Shown one piece after another: positions 1-10,610 of a DNA stretch of 64,000 bases. The stretch lies in the NCBI RefSeq assembly GCF_001544575.2, contig NZ_FCNY02000002.1, positions 310,001-374,000 on the forward strand. Reading direction: 5' to 3'. Under the pieces are notes generated by a model. It had not been told where the DNA came from. It did not search any database and worked only from the letters and a program-made list of their open reading frames with translations. Position numbers and translations under genes: made by a program. This DNA is from Caballeronia cordobensis. GTDB taxonomy: Bacteria > Pseudomonadota > Gammaproteobacteria > Burkholderiales > Burkholderiaceae. Within the stretch, counting starts at the first letter, position 1, and each line of letters opens with the position of its first letter.

Positions 1-726
1 GCGCTCGTATTCGGGCAAGGGCGTTTCGGCCTGCGTCACTTCCAGTTGCGTGCCGAGGCCGCCTTTGAGCCGCCGCCGCGCGAGATCCGCGATGCGCTCC
101 TGCTGCGCGAGCGTGTCCTCGGCGATATCGAGCAGCGCGAACGACTGCGAAAAGCCGATATACGCGCGCACGATATTCGTTTCGAGCTCCAGTTGCGCGG
201 CGCGGGCATCGGCGGCGCGCACGTGGGCGACGTCGAGCGCGCGCTCGGCATTGTTGTCGTCGCGGTGCCAGAGATCGAGGTTGTAGGACAGCGTGAGGCC
301 GGCGGTGTTGTCCCAGGTCGTCGTGTCGGCGAACGGGCCGGGGCCGTAGAAATCGTTGTTGGGCCAGTTCTTGCGCGACACGCCCATCGCGCCATCGACG
401 TGCGGCAACAGTTCCGAGCGCGCGACGCCCGCCTGTTGCTGCGCCTCGCGCACGCGCGCCGCCGCCATCGCGAGCGTCGGGTTGCCGCTGGTCGCACGCC
501 CGATCCACTGGTCGAGCTGCGGATCGCGATAAGCCTGCCACCATTGCGCGTCGGGCCACTGGGCGTCGGCATTGGCGGCGCGGATCGCGCTGCCGACGTC
601 GAGCGTGGCGGCATCCTTGAGCGAATCCTGCGGCGCGATCTTGCCGGTGCTCGCGCATCCGGCCATTATCAAGATTGTTGTAAGAACCGCGGCTGTAGCA
701 GTCTTACGGAACACTCGCCCTCGCAC
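1..726 (-). CDS. RND efflux outer-membrane lipoprotein, NodT family (3' end outside window)
   Basis: Outer-membrane channel of a tripartite drug efflux pump. The GTG start at 726 follows a GGGAG ribosome site. The N-terminus has a hydrophobic signal ending in the lipobox I-M-A-G-C, with the lipidated Cys at about residue 24. After it comes the family opening D-P-Q-L-D-Q-W-I, then long Ala/Arg-rich helices typical of TolC-like channels. About 242 residues are present; the family is usually 460-500, so the C-terminal half lies left of the window. A second in-frame GTG at 714 is possible. The gene is divergent from the LysR regulator at 895, which is therefore a candidate regulator (inference). 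Confidence 0.85.
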   Translation of the reverse strand, partial: MRGRVFRKTATAAVLTTILIMAGCASTGKIAPQDSLKDAATLDVGSAIRAANADAQWPDAQWWQAYRDPQLDQWIGRATSGNPTLAMAAARVREAQQQAGVARSELLPHVDGAMGVSRKNWPNNDFYGPGPFADTTTWDNTAGLTLSYNLDLWHRDDNNAERALDVAHVRAADARAAQLELETNIVRAYIGFSQSFALLDIAEDTLAQQERIADLARRRLKGGLGTQLEVTQAETPLPEYER

Positions 727-894
727 GATTCACTCCCGAATTCGAATTAGATTCCAGGAGGCGATTATATTTTTACGGAGATTGTCGAATAACCCGTAAG
801 AATGCAAAGCATTTTTACGAATGGTGTGATAATCGTTGTTGCCAATCGTGCAACAATTTGCGTCACAAACAGTTCTTGAAGTCGGGAAGGCGGT

Positions 895-1833
895 ATGGAC
901 ACGCTCCAAAACATGCGCGTATTCGTACGCGTCGTCGAAGCGGGCAGCTTCACGGCGGCGGCGCAGCATCTCAACACCACGACGGCTTATGCCTCGCGGG
1001 CCGTGTCGGACCTCGAAGCGCACTTGCGCGCGCGCTTGCTGAATCGCACGACGCGGCGCATCGCGCTGACCGAAGCGGGCGAGCGGTACTTGCAGCGCTG
1101 CGAGCAGATCCTCGCCTATGTGGATCAGGCGGAAGCCGAGGCCGGCGACGCCCACGCGCGTCCGTCCGGCAAGCTCAAGGTCCATTCGATGACGAGCTTC
1201 GGCCAGCATTACGTCGTGCCGATGATCTCGCGCTATCAGCAGCGCCATCCGGCGGTGCAGGTCGAGCTGACGCTCGCGCAGCGCATGCCGGATCTGCTCG
1301 ACGAAGGTTACGACGTGTCCGTGGTGCTGGCCTCGGACCTGCCCGATTCCGGGCTGGTGTCGGCGCGGCTCGGGACGGTGTTCAGCATCGCGTGCGCGTC
1401 GCCGGCCTATATCGAAAAGCACGGCGCGCCGCACGTGCTCTCCGATCTCGTGCGCCACACCTGCCTGCATCTGATGACGCCGGTGTTTCCGCCGGACCGC
1501 TGGGTTTTCGACGGCCCCAACGGTCAGGAGACGGTGAGCCTCGGCCCGTCGACGTTCACGGTGAACGTCGCGGAGGCGATGGGCGCGGCCATCCGCGAGG
1601 GCATGGGCATCGGCGTGCTGCCGACGTCGTCCGCGCTGCCGGGCCTGCGCGCGGGCACGCTCGTGCGCGTGCTGCCGCAATACACGATGCAGGAGCTGAA
1701 CGTCTACGCGCTGTATCCGTCGCGCCAGTATCTCGACGCCAAGATCCGCACGTGGGTCGAATTTCTGCGCGACGCGCTGCCCGACACGCTCGCCGCGGAT
1801 GCGGAATCGCTGAAGGAATTCGTCGTCGCCTGA
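895..1833 (+). CDS. LysR-family transcriptional regulator
   Basis: 312 residues, the usual LysR length. Residues 1-60 form the winged helix-turn-helix (M-D-T-L-Q-N-M-R-V-F, then G-S-F-T-A-A-A-Q, and L-N-R-T-T-R-R before the linker). Residues 90-300 are the periplasmic-binding-like effector domain. GGGAAGG lies just upstream of the ATG. The 168-bp gap to the divergent efflux gene must hold both promoters, so control of that efflux operon in response to a small molecule is likely by analogy. The effector cannot be told from sequence. Confidence 0.9.
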   Translation: MDTLQNMRVFVRVVEAGSFTAAAQHLNTTTAYASRAVSDLEAHLRARLLNRTTRRIALTEAGERYLQRCEQILAYVDQAEAEAGDAHARPSGKLKVHSMTSFGQHYVVPMISRYQQRHPAVQVELTLAQRMPDLLDEGYDVSVVLASDLPDSGLVSARLGTVFSIACASPAYIEKHGAPHVLSDLVRHTCLHLMTPVFPPDRWVFDGPNGQETVSLGPSTFTVNVAEAMGAAIREGMGIGVLPTSSALPGLRAGTLVRVLPQYTMQELNVYALYPSRQYLDAKIRTWVEFLRDALPDTLAADAESLKEFVVA

Positions 1834-1954
1834 CGGGCGGAAGCGGCGCTCAGTTACGAAAAAAAGCGCGGCGCAACACTTGCTTACTCACAGTTTGTCC
1901 GCAGCTTGATACTTTCAGGACTGTTCAATCGCATCTTTTACCGGGGCAAGTCAA

Positions 1955-2119
1955 ATGAGTACGCCACTTCTCTTCGCACTGGCCGCGCTTCTCGTGCTGA
2001 TCGCCGTTCCGGCGTCGCGCGATCTCTTCAACGCCATGCGCGCCCAGTCGGAACGCGACGCGAAGCGGCGTCTGGTGCCGGTGCGCATCAAGGACGAACG
2101 CCACCCGTACGACCGCTGA
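1955..2119 (+). CDS. Small membrane protein, 54 aa
   Basis: Short ORF beginning M-S-T-P-L-L-F-A-L and ending H-P-Y-D-R. Residues 4-20 are a continuous hydrophobic stretch (one membrane helix or uncleaved signal), followed by a strongly basic tail rich in Arg and Lys. It ends 9 bp before the convergent yedK stop. Third-position GC is high, as in neighbouring genes. No family is recognised. Confidence 0.6.
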   Translation: MSTPLLFALAALLVLIAVPASRDLFNAMRAQSERDAKRRLVPVRIKDERHPYDR

Positions 2120-2128
2120 TCGTTTTTT

Positions 2129-2839
2129 TCAGAGCAGGGTTTCCAGCGGTTCGATGAGCCGCGGCTCATCGTTGGCCGCGCGATTCACATCGGTTGAAAC
2201 GCGATGCCAGACGAAGTGCGACGCCGGCACGCCGTCCGATTTGACGAGCGCGGCCACGTCTTCGAGCGACGCGCCGGCATCCAGCCAGCGCCGCGCGACG
2301 GCCGGTGAGAACACGAGCGGGCGGCGATCGTGGACATCGACGAGTCCTTCGTCGGCGGCGGCCGTCACGATGACGAAGCCTGCGCCGGGCGCGGCGGCGT
2401 CCTCGTCGCTCAGGATGCTGGTGAGCGCGGCGAGATACATCGGCTCGTCATCCGCGCGCCGGATGAAGTACGGCTGCTTGAAGGGCTTCGCCGCGGGATC
2501 GCCGGGGCGGGGCTCGATGCGCCATTCGAACCAGCCGTCGGCCGGCACGAGAATGCGCGCCTTCTTCCACAGATGCTTGAAATACGCACTCGTCGCGGCG
2601 GTCTCGACGCGCGCGTTGATCGTCTGCGGCAGCTTTTTCTGGATGGCCCACGGCGGGCAATAGCCCCAATGCACCGCGCGGATGGTGTCGTCGGGATAGA
2701 CGGCAAGCGGATGCGTGCCGGGCGAGAGGTTGTAGCCGGGACGCCTGTCGGCGGCATCCACGAGCACGAACGGATTTTTCAGATGCAGGCGCTGCGCGTA
2801 ATGCATCGGCAGTCGGTACTGGCTGATTCGGCCGCACAT
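2129..2839 (-). CDS. yedK: SOS response-associated peptidase / abasic-site crosslinking protein (YedK/HMCES family)
   Basis: SRAP-domain protein that traps abasic sites in single-stranded DNA by forming a covalent bond through its N-terminal Cys. The start is fixed by the invariant Met-Cys (M-C-G-R-I-S-Q). Other family signatures are N-A-R-V-E-T (active-site Asn), G-W-F-E-W (Glu) and D-V-H-D-R-R-P (His). 236 residues is close to the family norm. An upstream in-frame extension exists but would bury the catalytic Cys, so it is rejected. No LexA box was seen upstream. Confidence 0.92.
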   Translation of the reverse strand: MCGRISQYRLPMHYAQRLHLKNPFVLVDAADRRPGYNLSPGTHPLAVYPDDTIRAVHWGYCPPWAIQKKLPQTINARVETAATSAYFKHLWKKARILVPADGWFEWRIEPRPGDPAAKPFKQPYFIRRADDEPMYLAALTSILSDEDAAAPGAGFVIVTAAADEGLVDVHDRRPLVFSPAVARRWLDAGASLEDVAALVKSDGVPASHFVWHRVSTDVNRAANDEPRLIEPLETLL

Positions 2840-2888
2840 GGCGTTCCTCCGCAAAGTCCAACCTCGGTCTGCTGCCTTGTCGATTTCC

Positions 2889-3692
2889 CTAAATCTCGAC
2901 GACCTTGTCCCACGCGAAATCCGGATTTTCCCACTGCTGCGTGCGGCGGCTGAAATACCCGCGCGGATTGCACACGACGCGCGTGCCGCCCACGACGTAA
3001 TCGAACGAGGTATGCGTGTGCCCGTGAATCCACAGTGACGCGGGCGAGCGCGCGAGCGTCGGCAGATGGTTGACGAAGCCCGCCGAGACGAGATCTTCCG
3101 CATAGCGCGGCGCGAGACTTTCGCGCATCGGCGCATGATGCGTGACGACGATCGTCTGGCCCGCGAAGGGCTTCGCAAGCTCGGCTTCGAGCCACGCGCG
3201 GGCCTGTTCGTGCAGCGCGAGGGAATCGTCGGGCGCGAACTCGCGCGGCTCGCCGTCGGGCTCGGGCCAGGCGAGCTGGATGAGGCCTTTGTAGTCGAGC
3301 ATGACTTTCGTGCACGCGGCCTTGGCGGCTTCGATCTCGTCAGCGCCCGAGCCGAAGAGCGCGAAGTCGGTCCAGAGCGTCGTGCCGAGCACGCGCCACG
3401 CGCCGCGCCGGTCGACCAGCGACGCGTTATTCAGATAGTGCACGTTGTCGACGCTGCGCGCGGCGTCCTGCATCGCCGCTTCCATCGCGCCGAACTCGGC
3501 GTCGTAATACTCGTGATTGCCGGGCACGTAGATGACGGGCGTATCGGAATCGAAGTTTTCCGCCGCCCAGCGCAGCCCTTCGGCGTGGTTGTGAATATCG
3601 CCCGCCAGGACGACGAGATCGGCCTCGGCATAGGGAATCGCCAGCGGCTCGTCGCATTCGAGATGCAGGTCCGACAGCACGCGAATCTTCAT
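2889..3692 (-). CDS. Calcineurin-like metallophosphoesterase
   Basis: 267 residues with the metallophosphoesterase metal-binding blocks in order: D-L-H-L-E (residues 8-12), G-D-I-H (about 33), G-N-H-E-Y (about 58), T-H-H-A-P (about 165) and H-G-H-T-H (about 225). These residues coordinate a dinuclear metal centre. The substrate is unknown. The start overlaps the stop of the FAD-linked oxidase by 4 bp (ATGA), so the two are translationally coupled. No signal peptide, so cytoplasmic. Confidence 0.9.
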   Translation of the reverse strand: MKIRVLSDLHLECDEPLAIPYAEADLVVLAGDIHNHAEGLRWAAENFDSDTPVIYVPGNHEYYDAEFGAMEAAMQDAARSVDNVHYLNNASLVDRRGAWRVLGTTLWTDFALFGSGADEIEAAKAACTKVMLDYKGLIQLAWPEPDGEPREFAPDDSLALHEQARAWLEAELAKPFAGQTIVVTHHAPMRESLAPRYAEDLVSAGFVNHLPTLARSPASLWIHGHTHTSFDYVVGGTRVVCNPRGYFSRRTQQWENPDFAWDKVVEI

Positions 3693-5143
3693 GCGAGGTT
3701 CTCCTTGCCAGGCGCGCCGCCAAGGCGCACGACCTTGCCGGGGTTCATCAGATTGTCCGGATCGAGCGCGGCCTTGATGGCCTGCATGAGCCGCACTTCG
3801 ACGCTCGATTTATAGTGCATCGCTTCATCGACCTTCAACTGGCCGAGCCCGTGCTCCGCGCTGATGCTGCCGCGATGCCGGTGCACCTGGTCGTACACGA
3901 GTGCGTTGATCGGCGTCTGATGCTCGACGAGGAACTGCTTCTGATCGACGCCTTCCGGCGCCTGCACGTTGTAATGCAGATTGCCGTCGCCGAGATGGCC
4001 GAACGTCACCATGCGCGCGCCGGGCACGGCCTTCGCGATGATCGCATCGGTTTCGTCGATGAAGCGGCCGATGCTCGAAATGGGCACGGCGATGTCATGC
4101 TTGATGTTCAGGCCTTCCTCGGCCTGCGCGAGCGGAATGTGCTCGCGCAAGTCCCAGAACGCGCGCGATTGCGCAAGACTCTCCGCGACCACCGCGTTCT
4201 CGACGATGCCTTTTTCCAGCGCGTCTTCCATCAGCCGTTCGAAGAGGGCGCGCGCGTGCGCTTCGCTTTCGCTGTCGGAGAGTTCGAGCAGCACGGTTTG
4301 CGCGTGCGGCTCGCCGAACGGATAGCGCAGTTGCGGAAAGTGCCGGCCGACGAGGCGCATCGAGAAATCGGACATCAGCTCGAAGCCGGTCAAAAGCGCG
4401 CCCGCATGATGTTGCGCCAGCGAAAGAAAGTCGAGCGCGGCGTTCGGCGAGGCGAGCCCGGCGAGCGCCGTGACTTTCGCGACCGGCGCGGGATGCAGCT
4501 TCATCACGGCCGCGGTGATGATGCCGAGCGTGCCTTCCGCGCCGATGAAGAGATCGCGCAGATCGTAGCCGGTGTTGTCCTTGCGCAGGCCGCGCAGGCC
4601 GTCCCAGATTTCGCCTTGCGGCGTGACGACTTCGAGACCGAGGCATAGCTCGCGCGTGTTGCCGTAGCGCAGCACGCCGGTGCCGCCCGCGTTCGTCGAC
4701 AGATTGCCGCCGATGGTGCAACTGCCTTCGGCCGCGAGGCTCAGCGGAAAGAGGCGCTGTGCGCTTTGGGCGCGCGCCTGGATCTCGGCGAGCACGACGC
4801 CTGCTTCCACGGTGATCGTGTTGTTGTGCGGGTCGATGCCGCGAATGCGGTTGAGTCGCTTCAGGCTGATGACGGCCTGCGCGCCGCTTGCATCGGGCGT
4901 CGCGCCGCCGGCGAGTCCGGTGTTGCCGCCTTGCGGCACGATCGCGACGCGATGCTCGCGCGCGAGCCGCACGACCGCGGCGACCTGGTCCGTATCGGCG
5001 GGCAGAAGCACGGCGCACGCCTCGCCGCGGTAGCGCTTGCGCCAGTCGACGAGATAGGGCTCGGTATCGGTCGAACTAGTCAGGACGTGCGGCGCGCCGA
5101 GCACTTCGGTGCACGCGGCGAGGAAAGCTTGAGATGCGGTCAT
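3689..5143 (-). CDS. FAD-binding oxidoreductase (D-2-hydroxyacid dehydrogenase / GlcD-like)
   Basis: 484 residues of the FAD_binding_4 plus FAD-oxidase C-terminal architecture. The PCMH-type FAD domain spans residues 35-215, with P-Q-G-G-N-T-G-L-A-G-G binding the cofactor and G-G-N-L-S-T-N-A-G-G further on. The C-terminal half has the metal-site segment G-H-L-G-D-G-N-L-H and ends near M-N-P-G-K-V-V, all typical of D-lactate, glycolate or D-2-hydroxyglutarate dehydrogenases that pass electrons to quinone, cytochrome or ETF. The precise substrate cannot be assigned. First gene of a two-gene unit with the metallophosphoesterase. Confidence 0.9.
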   Translation of the reverse strand: MTASQAFLAACTEVLGAPHVLTSSTDTEPYLVDWRKRYRGEACAVLLPADTDQVAAVVRLAREHRVAIVPQGGNTGLAGGATPDASGAQAVISLKRLNRIRGIDPHNNTITVEAGVVLAEIQARAQSAQRLFPLSLAAEGSCTIGGNLSTNAGGTGVLRYGNTRELCLGLEVVTPQGEIWDGLRGLRKDNTGYDLRDLFIGAEGTLGIITAAVMKLHPAPVAKVTALAGLASPNAALDFLSLAQHHAGALLTGFELMSDFSMRLVGRHFPQLRYPFGEPHAQTVLLELSDSESEAHARALFERLMEDALEKGIVENAVVAESLAQSRAFWDLREHIPLAQAEEGLNIKHDIAVPISSIGRFIDETDAIIAKAVPGARMVTFGHLGDGNLHYNVQAPEGVDQKQFLVEHQTPINALVYDQVHRHRGSISAEHGLGQLKVDEAMHYKSSVEVRLMQAIKAALDPDNLMNPGKVVRLGGAPGKENLA

Positions 5144-5306
5144 GAGGAAATGAGCAGAGATCCGGATAGAGCGTCGTAGTCCACAGTATCGCGCAGGCAG
5201 GCCCCGTGCGACCCTCGTCCGAATGGCATAGGGTCGCGCGCTGGCCGCCGATTCGTGCTACAAAGCTGCACGCCCCGGCGGATTCGTCGCGAAAAAAGCG
5301 GCCAGA

Positions 5307-6328
<1,022 letters not shown>

Positions 6329-6425
6329 TTAGTGAACGGCTATTATAGGTATTGAGTGATTTTCGTGGCGCGGCGCGGCCTCAGTGCGAACTCGGCGCAC
6401 GGCGCCGCCACGACGGGAGAAGCGT

Positions 6426-7733
6426 TTGCAGCATTCCTTCATCGATCTCGCCGCGGTCAGGCGTCTCGCGAGCTTCGTCGCGCGGCGGCTCGGCGAAGAC
6501 CGCGTGGCGCAGGTGGCGGGCAGCCTCACGTTCACGAGCGTGCTGTCGCTCGTGCCGCTCGCGACCGTCGCCTTCGCGCTCTTCACCGCGTTTCCGATCT
6601 TCGGCTCGTTTCAGGCGTCGCTGCAGGATTTTCTCGCCGTGCACCTGATGCCGCCGCAGATCAACGACCAGATCTTCAAGTATCTGAACCAGTTCGCGTC
6701 GAAGGCGAAGGGGCTCACGACCGTCGGCATGATCATCCTCTTCGTGACGTCCGTCATGACGATGATGACCGTCGAGTCCGCGTTCAACGTCATCTGGCGC
6801 GTGAAGAAGGCGCGGCCGATCGCGCAGCGCGTGCTCGTCTACTGGTCGATCATCACGCTCGGGCCGATTCTCTTCGGCTGCAGCCTGTCGATCTCCTCTT
6901 ACGTGTTCGCGCATTCGGTCGCGTTCGCGGGTTCGCACAACCTGATGCCGCCGATCGTCGAATGGGCGCTGACCGGCGTCTCGCTGCCGCTCACCGCGCT
7001 CGCGTTCACGATCATTTACGTCTACATGCCCAACTGCCGGGTCGAGTGGCGCGACGCGATCGTCGGCGGGATCATCGCGGCGATCGCCTTCGAGCTCGGC
7101 AAGCGCGGCTTCGGCTCCTACGTCCGGCGCATTCCAACCTACACGGCCGTGTACGGCGCGTTCGCCGCGCTGCCGGTGTTCCTGCTGTGGGTCTATCTGT
7201 GCTGGATGATCGCGCTCGTCGGGGCGATGGTCACGTCCGCGCTGCCCGCGATTCGCACCGGGCAGTATCATCGGCGCGATTTTCCCGGCAGCGATCTGCT
7301 CGATGCGCTCGAAATTCTTGCGCGGCTCGTCGAGGCGCGCGACGAGGGCAAGCCCGGCTATACGGCGCTGCAACTCTCCGGCTTCGCGCGCTGCGATCTG
7401 GACACGTCCACGCGCCTGATCGCGCGGCTCGATGCGCTCGGCTGGATCGGCCGGCTGGAAGATTCGCGCCAGCCGCGCTATGTGCTGATCGCCAATCCGA
7501 GTCAGATCACGGTGACGATGCTGTTCGAGCAGTTCGTGATCGACCGGGCGGAGCTGGAGTACCAGTTGAAGCTCGATGCGGCGCAGGTGGATTGCAGCGC
7601 GCTCATGAACGCGCTCGAGAACGAGAAGCTCGAAATCACGCTCGGCTCGCTGATCGCCGCGCGGGCGTCGGCGCTCACGAGCGCGCGCATGCGTGACCTG
7701 CCGCGCTCGTCGATGCCCGAGCAGCCCGCGTGA
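6426..7733 (+). CDS. YihY/virulence factor BrkB family inner-membrane protein
   Basis: Polytopic membrane protein of the YihY/BrkB family (once misnamed RNase BN). About six membrane helices lie in the first 290 residues, with the early signature A-G-S-L-T-F-T. The C-terminal 150 residues look like a cytoplasmic winged-helix extension. Start is the TTG at 6426, preceded by GGGAGA at 5 bp, giving 435 residues; an in-frame GTG at 6384 without a clear ribosome site would add 14. It ends immediately before the stop of the convergent Mpo1-like gene. Confidence 0.88.
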   Translation: MQHSFIDLAAVRRLASFVARRLGEDRVAQVAGSLTFTSVLSLVPLATVAFALFTAFPIFGSFQASLQDFLAVHLMPPQINDQIFKYLNQFASKAKGLTTVGMIILFVTSVMTMMTVESAFNVIWRVKKARPIAQRVLVYWSIITLGPILFGCSLSISSYVFAHSVAFAGSHNLMPPIVEWALTGVSLPLTALAFTIIYVYMPNCRVEWRDAIVGGIIAAIAFELGKRGFGSYVRRIPTYTAVYGAFAALPVFLLWVYLCWMIALVGAMVTSALPAIRTGQYHRRDFPGSDLLDALEILARLVEARDEGKPGYTALQLSGFARCDLDTSTRLIARLDALGWIGRLEDSRQPRYVLIANPSQITVTMLFEQFVIDRAELEYQLKLDAAQVDCSALMNALENEKLEITLGSLIAARASALTSARMRDLPRSSMPEQPA

Positions 7734-8054
7734 CTAGATCGAAATCTTGCCGACGCAGATGTCCTTGAACATCACCCAGTCGCCCATCAGGCTGTAGATG
7801 GGGTGGCGAAACGTCGCCGGGCGGTTCTTTTCGAAGAAGAAATGGCCGATCCATGCAAAGCCGTAGCCGCAGACGACGGCCGCGGGCAGCCAGAGCCAGT
7901 CGCCGGTCGCGACCGCCATCGCGAGGCAGCCGATCACGCCCAGCGAGCCGACGAAGTGCAGCCTGCGCGAAACGACGTTGCGGTGCTCGTCGAGGTAAAA
8001 GGGATAGAACTCGGCGAAATTCGCGAAATGTTCTCCGTGTGCGGTGTGCGCCAT
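7734..8054 (-). CDS. Mpo1-like (DUF962) membrane protein
   Basis: 106 residues from an ATG preceded by GGGAGG. Begins M-A-H-T-A-H-G-E-H-F with the family block F-Y-P-F-Y-L-x-E-H and later R-L-H-F-V-G-S; three hydrophobic segments follow. Yeast Mpo1, of the same family, is an iron-dependent dioxygenase in fatty acid alpha-oxidation; whether the bacterial protein does this is untested. A longer upstream start would add 16 residues but lacks the ribosome site. Confidence 0.85.
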   Translation of the reverse strand: MAHTAHGEHFANFAEFYPFYLDEHRNVVSRRLHFVGSLGVIGCLAMAVATGDWLWLPAAVVCGYGFAWIGHFFFEKNRPATFRHPIYSLMGDWVMFKDICVGKISI

Positions 8055-8176
8055 GACGGCCTCCCTGATGATGCCTGCCGGTGTCCGATGACGAGCCAGC
8101 AAGATTCATTCTGCGACGGTCGTGCGCGCCGTGCAAGCGGGGGCAGCGGGCTTGTGTGGCGCACCGTGCGAGCCGT

Positions 8177-9028
8177 TCAGTCCGCTTGCGCCTGCGTTTT
8201 GGCGCAGCCGAGCGCGAACGCGAAAAGCGCGTCGAGCGTGGCGTCGGGCTGCTCGGACATCAGCGCGTGGCCGGCGTCCAGCTCCACCGTTTGCACGGCC
8301 GCGCCTGCCTGCCTGAGCGCGTCCACGAGCGGGCGTGCGGCGCGCGGCGGCGTCATCGCGTCGCGTCTGCCGCTCACGACGCACACCGGGCAGCGCACGG
8401 CGGCGGCGCGTTCGAGCGCATCGGCGTAGCTGTTGCAGGCGCTGAAATCGGTATGGAAAAGCTGTGCTTCGCCGCGCAGGCTCACGCGCTCCATCAGCCG
8501 CTGATTCACGCCTTGCAGCCAGAAACCCGGCGCGGGGCTCGACGGCTTGGCGGCGATCGTCGAATGCGACCACTGATTCACCATGTCGATCGCTTCGGGC
8601 TCGTGCTCGCGGGCGGCGTCGAGCAGCGTGTCGGAGACGTGCATCGGCGCGGCGGTCGCGAGAAGCGCGAGACCCATCGCGCGCGCGGGATGGCGCGCGG
8701 CGGCGTCGAGTGCGATCAGCGAGCCCATGCTGTGGCCGACGAAGAGCGCCTTTTGCACGCGCACGGCGTCGAGCACCGCGATCACCCAGTCCGCGAGCGC
8801 GCCGATGGTGGACAGCGCGGGTCCGCCGGTGCGGCCGTGGCCCGGCAGGTCGAGCGCGAGCACGCCGAAGCCGTGATGCGCGAAATAGCGCGTTTGCAAG
8901 GCCCACACGCTGTGATCGTGCTCCGCGCCGTGAATGAACACGACGGCGGGGCGCGCGGCGTCGAAGCGCTTGCCGCCGGTGTAGGCATACGTCGCGCGGC
9001 CTTTCGCGCCTGCCATATCGATGTTCAT
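8177..9028 (-). CDS. Alpha/beta-fold hydrolase
   Basis: 283 residues with the alpha/beta-hydrolase core: oxyanion region V-F-I-H-G-A-E-H (about 30), nucleophile elbow G-H-S-M-G-S (Ser about 98), the acid in S-G-R-R-D (about 222) and His in D-A-G-H-A-L (about 252). Substrate unknown. Its ATG overlaps the stop of metY by 4 bp, so it is the second gene of that operon and could act near methionine metabolism (inference). Confidence 0.88.
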   Translation of the reverse strand: MNIDMAGAKGRATYAYTGGKRFDAARPAVVFIHGAEHDHSVWALQTRYFAHHGFGVLALDLPGHGRTGGPALSTIGALADWVIAVLDAVRVQKALFVGHSMGSLIALDAAARHPARAMGLALLATAAPMHVSDTLLDAAREHEPEAIDMVNQWSHSTIAAKPSSPAPGFWLQGVNQRLMERVSLRGEAQLFHTDFSACNSYADALERAAAVRCPVCVVSGRRDAMTPPRAARPLVDALRQAGAAVQTVELDAGHALMSEQPDATLDALFAFALGCAKTQAQAD

Positions 9029-10365
9029 GCGCGACTCCCGAGCGGCACAGGCGCGTTTGCGTCCTGGCCGCTTTCGGCGGCTTTCTGCGCGGCCTTAAGT
9101 CCGCGCCTGAGATCGTCGATGAGATCGTCCGGGTCTTCGAGGCCGATCGACAGGCGCACGCACCCCGGCCCGATGCCCGCGGCCGCGAGCGCAGCGGCAT
9201 CCATACGGAAGTGCGTCGTCGAAGCGGGATGGATCACGAGCGAGCGCGCATCGCCGACATTCGCGAGATGCGAAAAGAGCGTGAGCGTTTCGATGAACTT
9301 GCGCGCCGCCGGCACGCCGCCCTTGATATCGAAGCTGAACACCGCGCCCGCGCCGCGCGGCAGCAGGCGGGCGGCGAGCGCGTGATCGCGGTGCGTCGGC
9401 AGTTCGGGATAGGCCACGCCCTCGACCGCCGGCGATTTCAGCAGGAACTCGATCACCTTGCGCGTATTCGCGACATGCCGGTCCATGCGCAGCGGCAAAG
9501 TTTCGATGCCTTGCAGCAGTTGCCACGCCGCCTGCGGATGCAGACACGCGCCGAAATCGCGCAGGCCTTCACGGCGGGCGCGCAGCAGGAACGGCGCGAC
9601 GGTGCTTTCCTCGGCGAACACCATGCCGTGGAAGCCCTCGTAAGGCTCGGTGAATTCGGGGAAACGCCCGCTCGCCGCGAAGTCGAACGTGCCGCCGTCG
9701 ACGAGCACGCCGCCGATCGTCGTGCCGTGTCCGCCGAGGAATTTCGTCGCGGAGTGATAGACGAGGTCCGCGCCATGTTCGAACGGGCGCAGGAGGTAGG
9801 GCGTCGTGAACGTGGAATCGACGAGCAGCGGCACGCCGTGCTCATGCGCGATCTCCGCCACGCCCGCGATGTCGAGCACGTCGAGCCCGGGATTGCCGAG
9901 CGTTTCGCCGAAGAAGAGCCGCGTGCCGGGCCGCGCGGCGGCGCGCCACGCGTCGAGGTCGTGCGGCGGCACGAAAGTCGTCTCGATGCCGAAGCGCCGC
10001 AGTGTGTAATGCAGCAGATTGTGCGAGCCGCCGTAGAGCGCGCTCGATGCGACCACGTGCGAGCCCGCGCCCATCAGCGTCGCGATCGCCAGATGCAGCG
10101 CGGCCTGGCCGCTCGCTGTGCCGATCGCGCCGGCGCCGCCTTCGAGCGCGGCCACGCGTTCCTCGAACACGGCCACGGTCGGATTAGAAATGCGCGAATA
10201 CACATGCCCCGAGCGCTCCATGTTGAAGAGCGCGGCGGCGTGATCGGAGTCGCGGAACGTGAACGACGTGGTCTGATAGATCGGCGTGGCGCGCGCGCCG
10301 GTGGCGGGGTCGGGCGCGGCGCCCGCGTGCAGCGCGAGCGTGTCGAAACGATTGGCTGGCATCAT
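9025..10365 (-). CDS. metY: O-acetylhomoserine aminocarboxypropyltransferase (sulfhydrylase)
   Basis: PLP enzyme of the Cys/Met metabolism family, making homocysteine from O-acetylhomoserine and sulfide. 446 residues from the Met-Met preceding P-A-N-R-F-D-T-L-A-L-H-A-G. Signatures: T-P-I-Y-Q-T-T-S-F, Y-S-R-I-S-N-P-T, and the PLP lysine in H-S-A-T-K-F-L-G-G-H-G-T (about residue 205). The extra insertion after this lysine separates MetY from cystathionine synthases. An in-frame ATG at 10416 would extend it by 17 residues; neither start has a strong ribosome site. Confidence 0.92.
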   Translation of the reverse strand: MMPANRFDTLALHAGAAPDPATGARATPIYQTTSFTFRDSDHAAALFNMERSGHVYSRISNPTVAVFEERVAALEGGAGAIGTASGQAALHLAIATLMGAGSHVVASSALYGGSHNLLHYTLRRFGIETTFVPPHDLDAWRAAARPGTRLFFGETLGNPGLDVLDIAGVAEIAHEHGVPLLVDSTFTTPYLLRPFEHGADLVYHSATKFLGGHGTTIGGVLVDGGTFDFAASGRFPEFTEPYEGFHGMVFAEESTVAPFLLRARREGLRDFGACLHPQAAWQLLQGIETLPLRMDRHVANTRKVIEFLLKSPAVEGVAYPELPTHRDHALAARLLPRGAGAVFSFDIKGGVPAARKFIETLTLFSHLANVGDARSLVIHPASTTHFRMDAAALAAAGIGPGCVRLSIGLEDPDDLIDDLRRGLKAAQKAAESGQDANAPVPLGSRA

Positions 10366-10610
10366 GGGCGGCCGGCGCGCCTGAGGCGGCATGCGGCGAA
10401 AATGAGGGTCAATCATCGTAACATCGGATGCGCGCGCCCAAACCTAGGGCGAACGCGCGGCCGCGAATCGTGCAAAGCCTTGTCCGTTCGGCCAGTGCGG
10501 GCGATCCGGCGGCGCGCGCGGCTTTCCTTTTGCGGGTCTTTCCGATAGCATCGACTCATCGTTTCATCAACGTTTGGGCACAGGCACCGGCATTTCGCGA
10601 GGAGACAGTC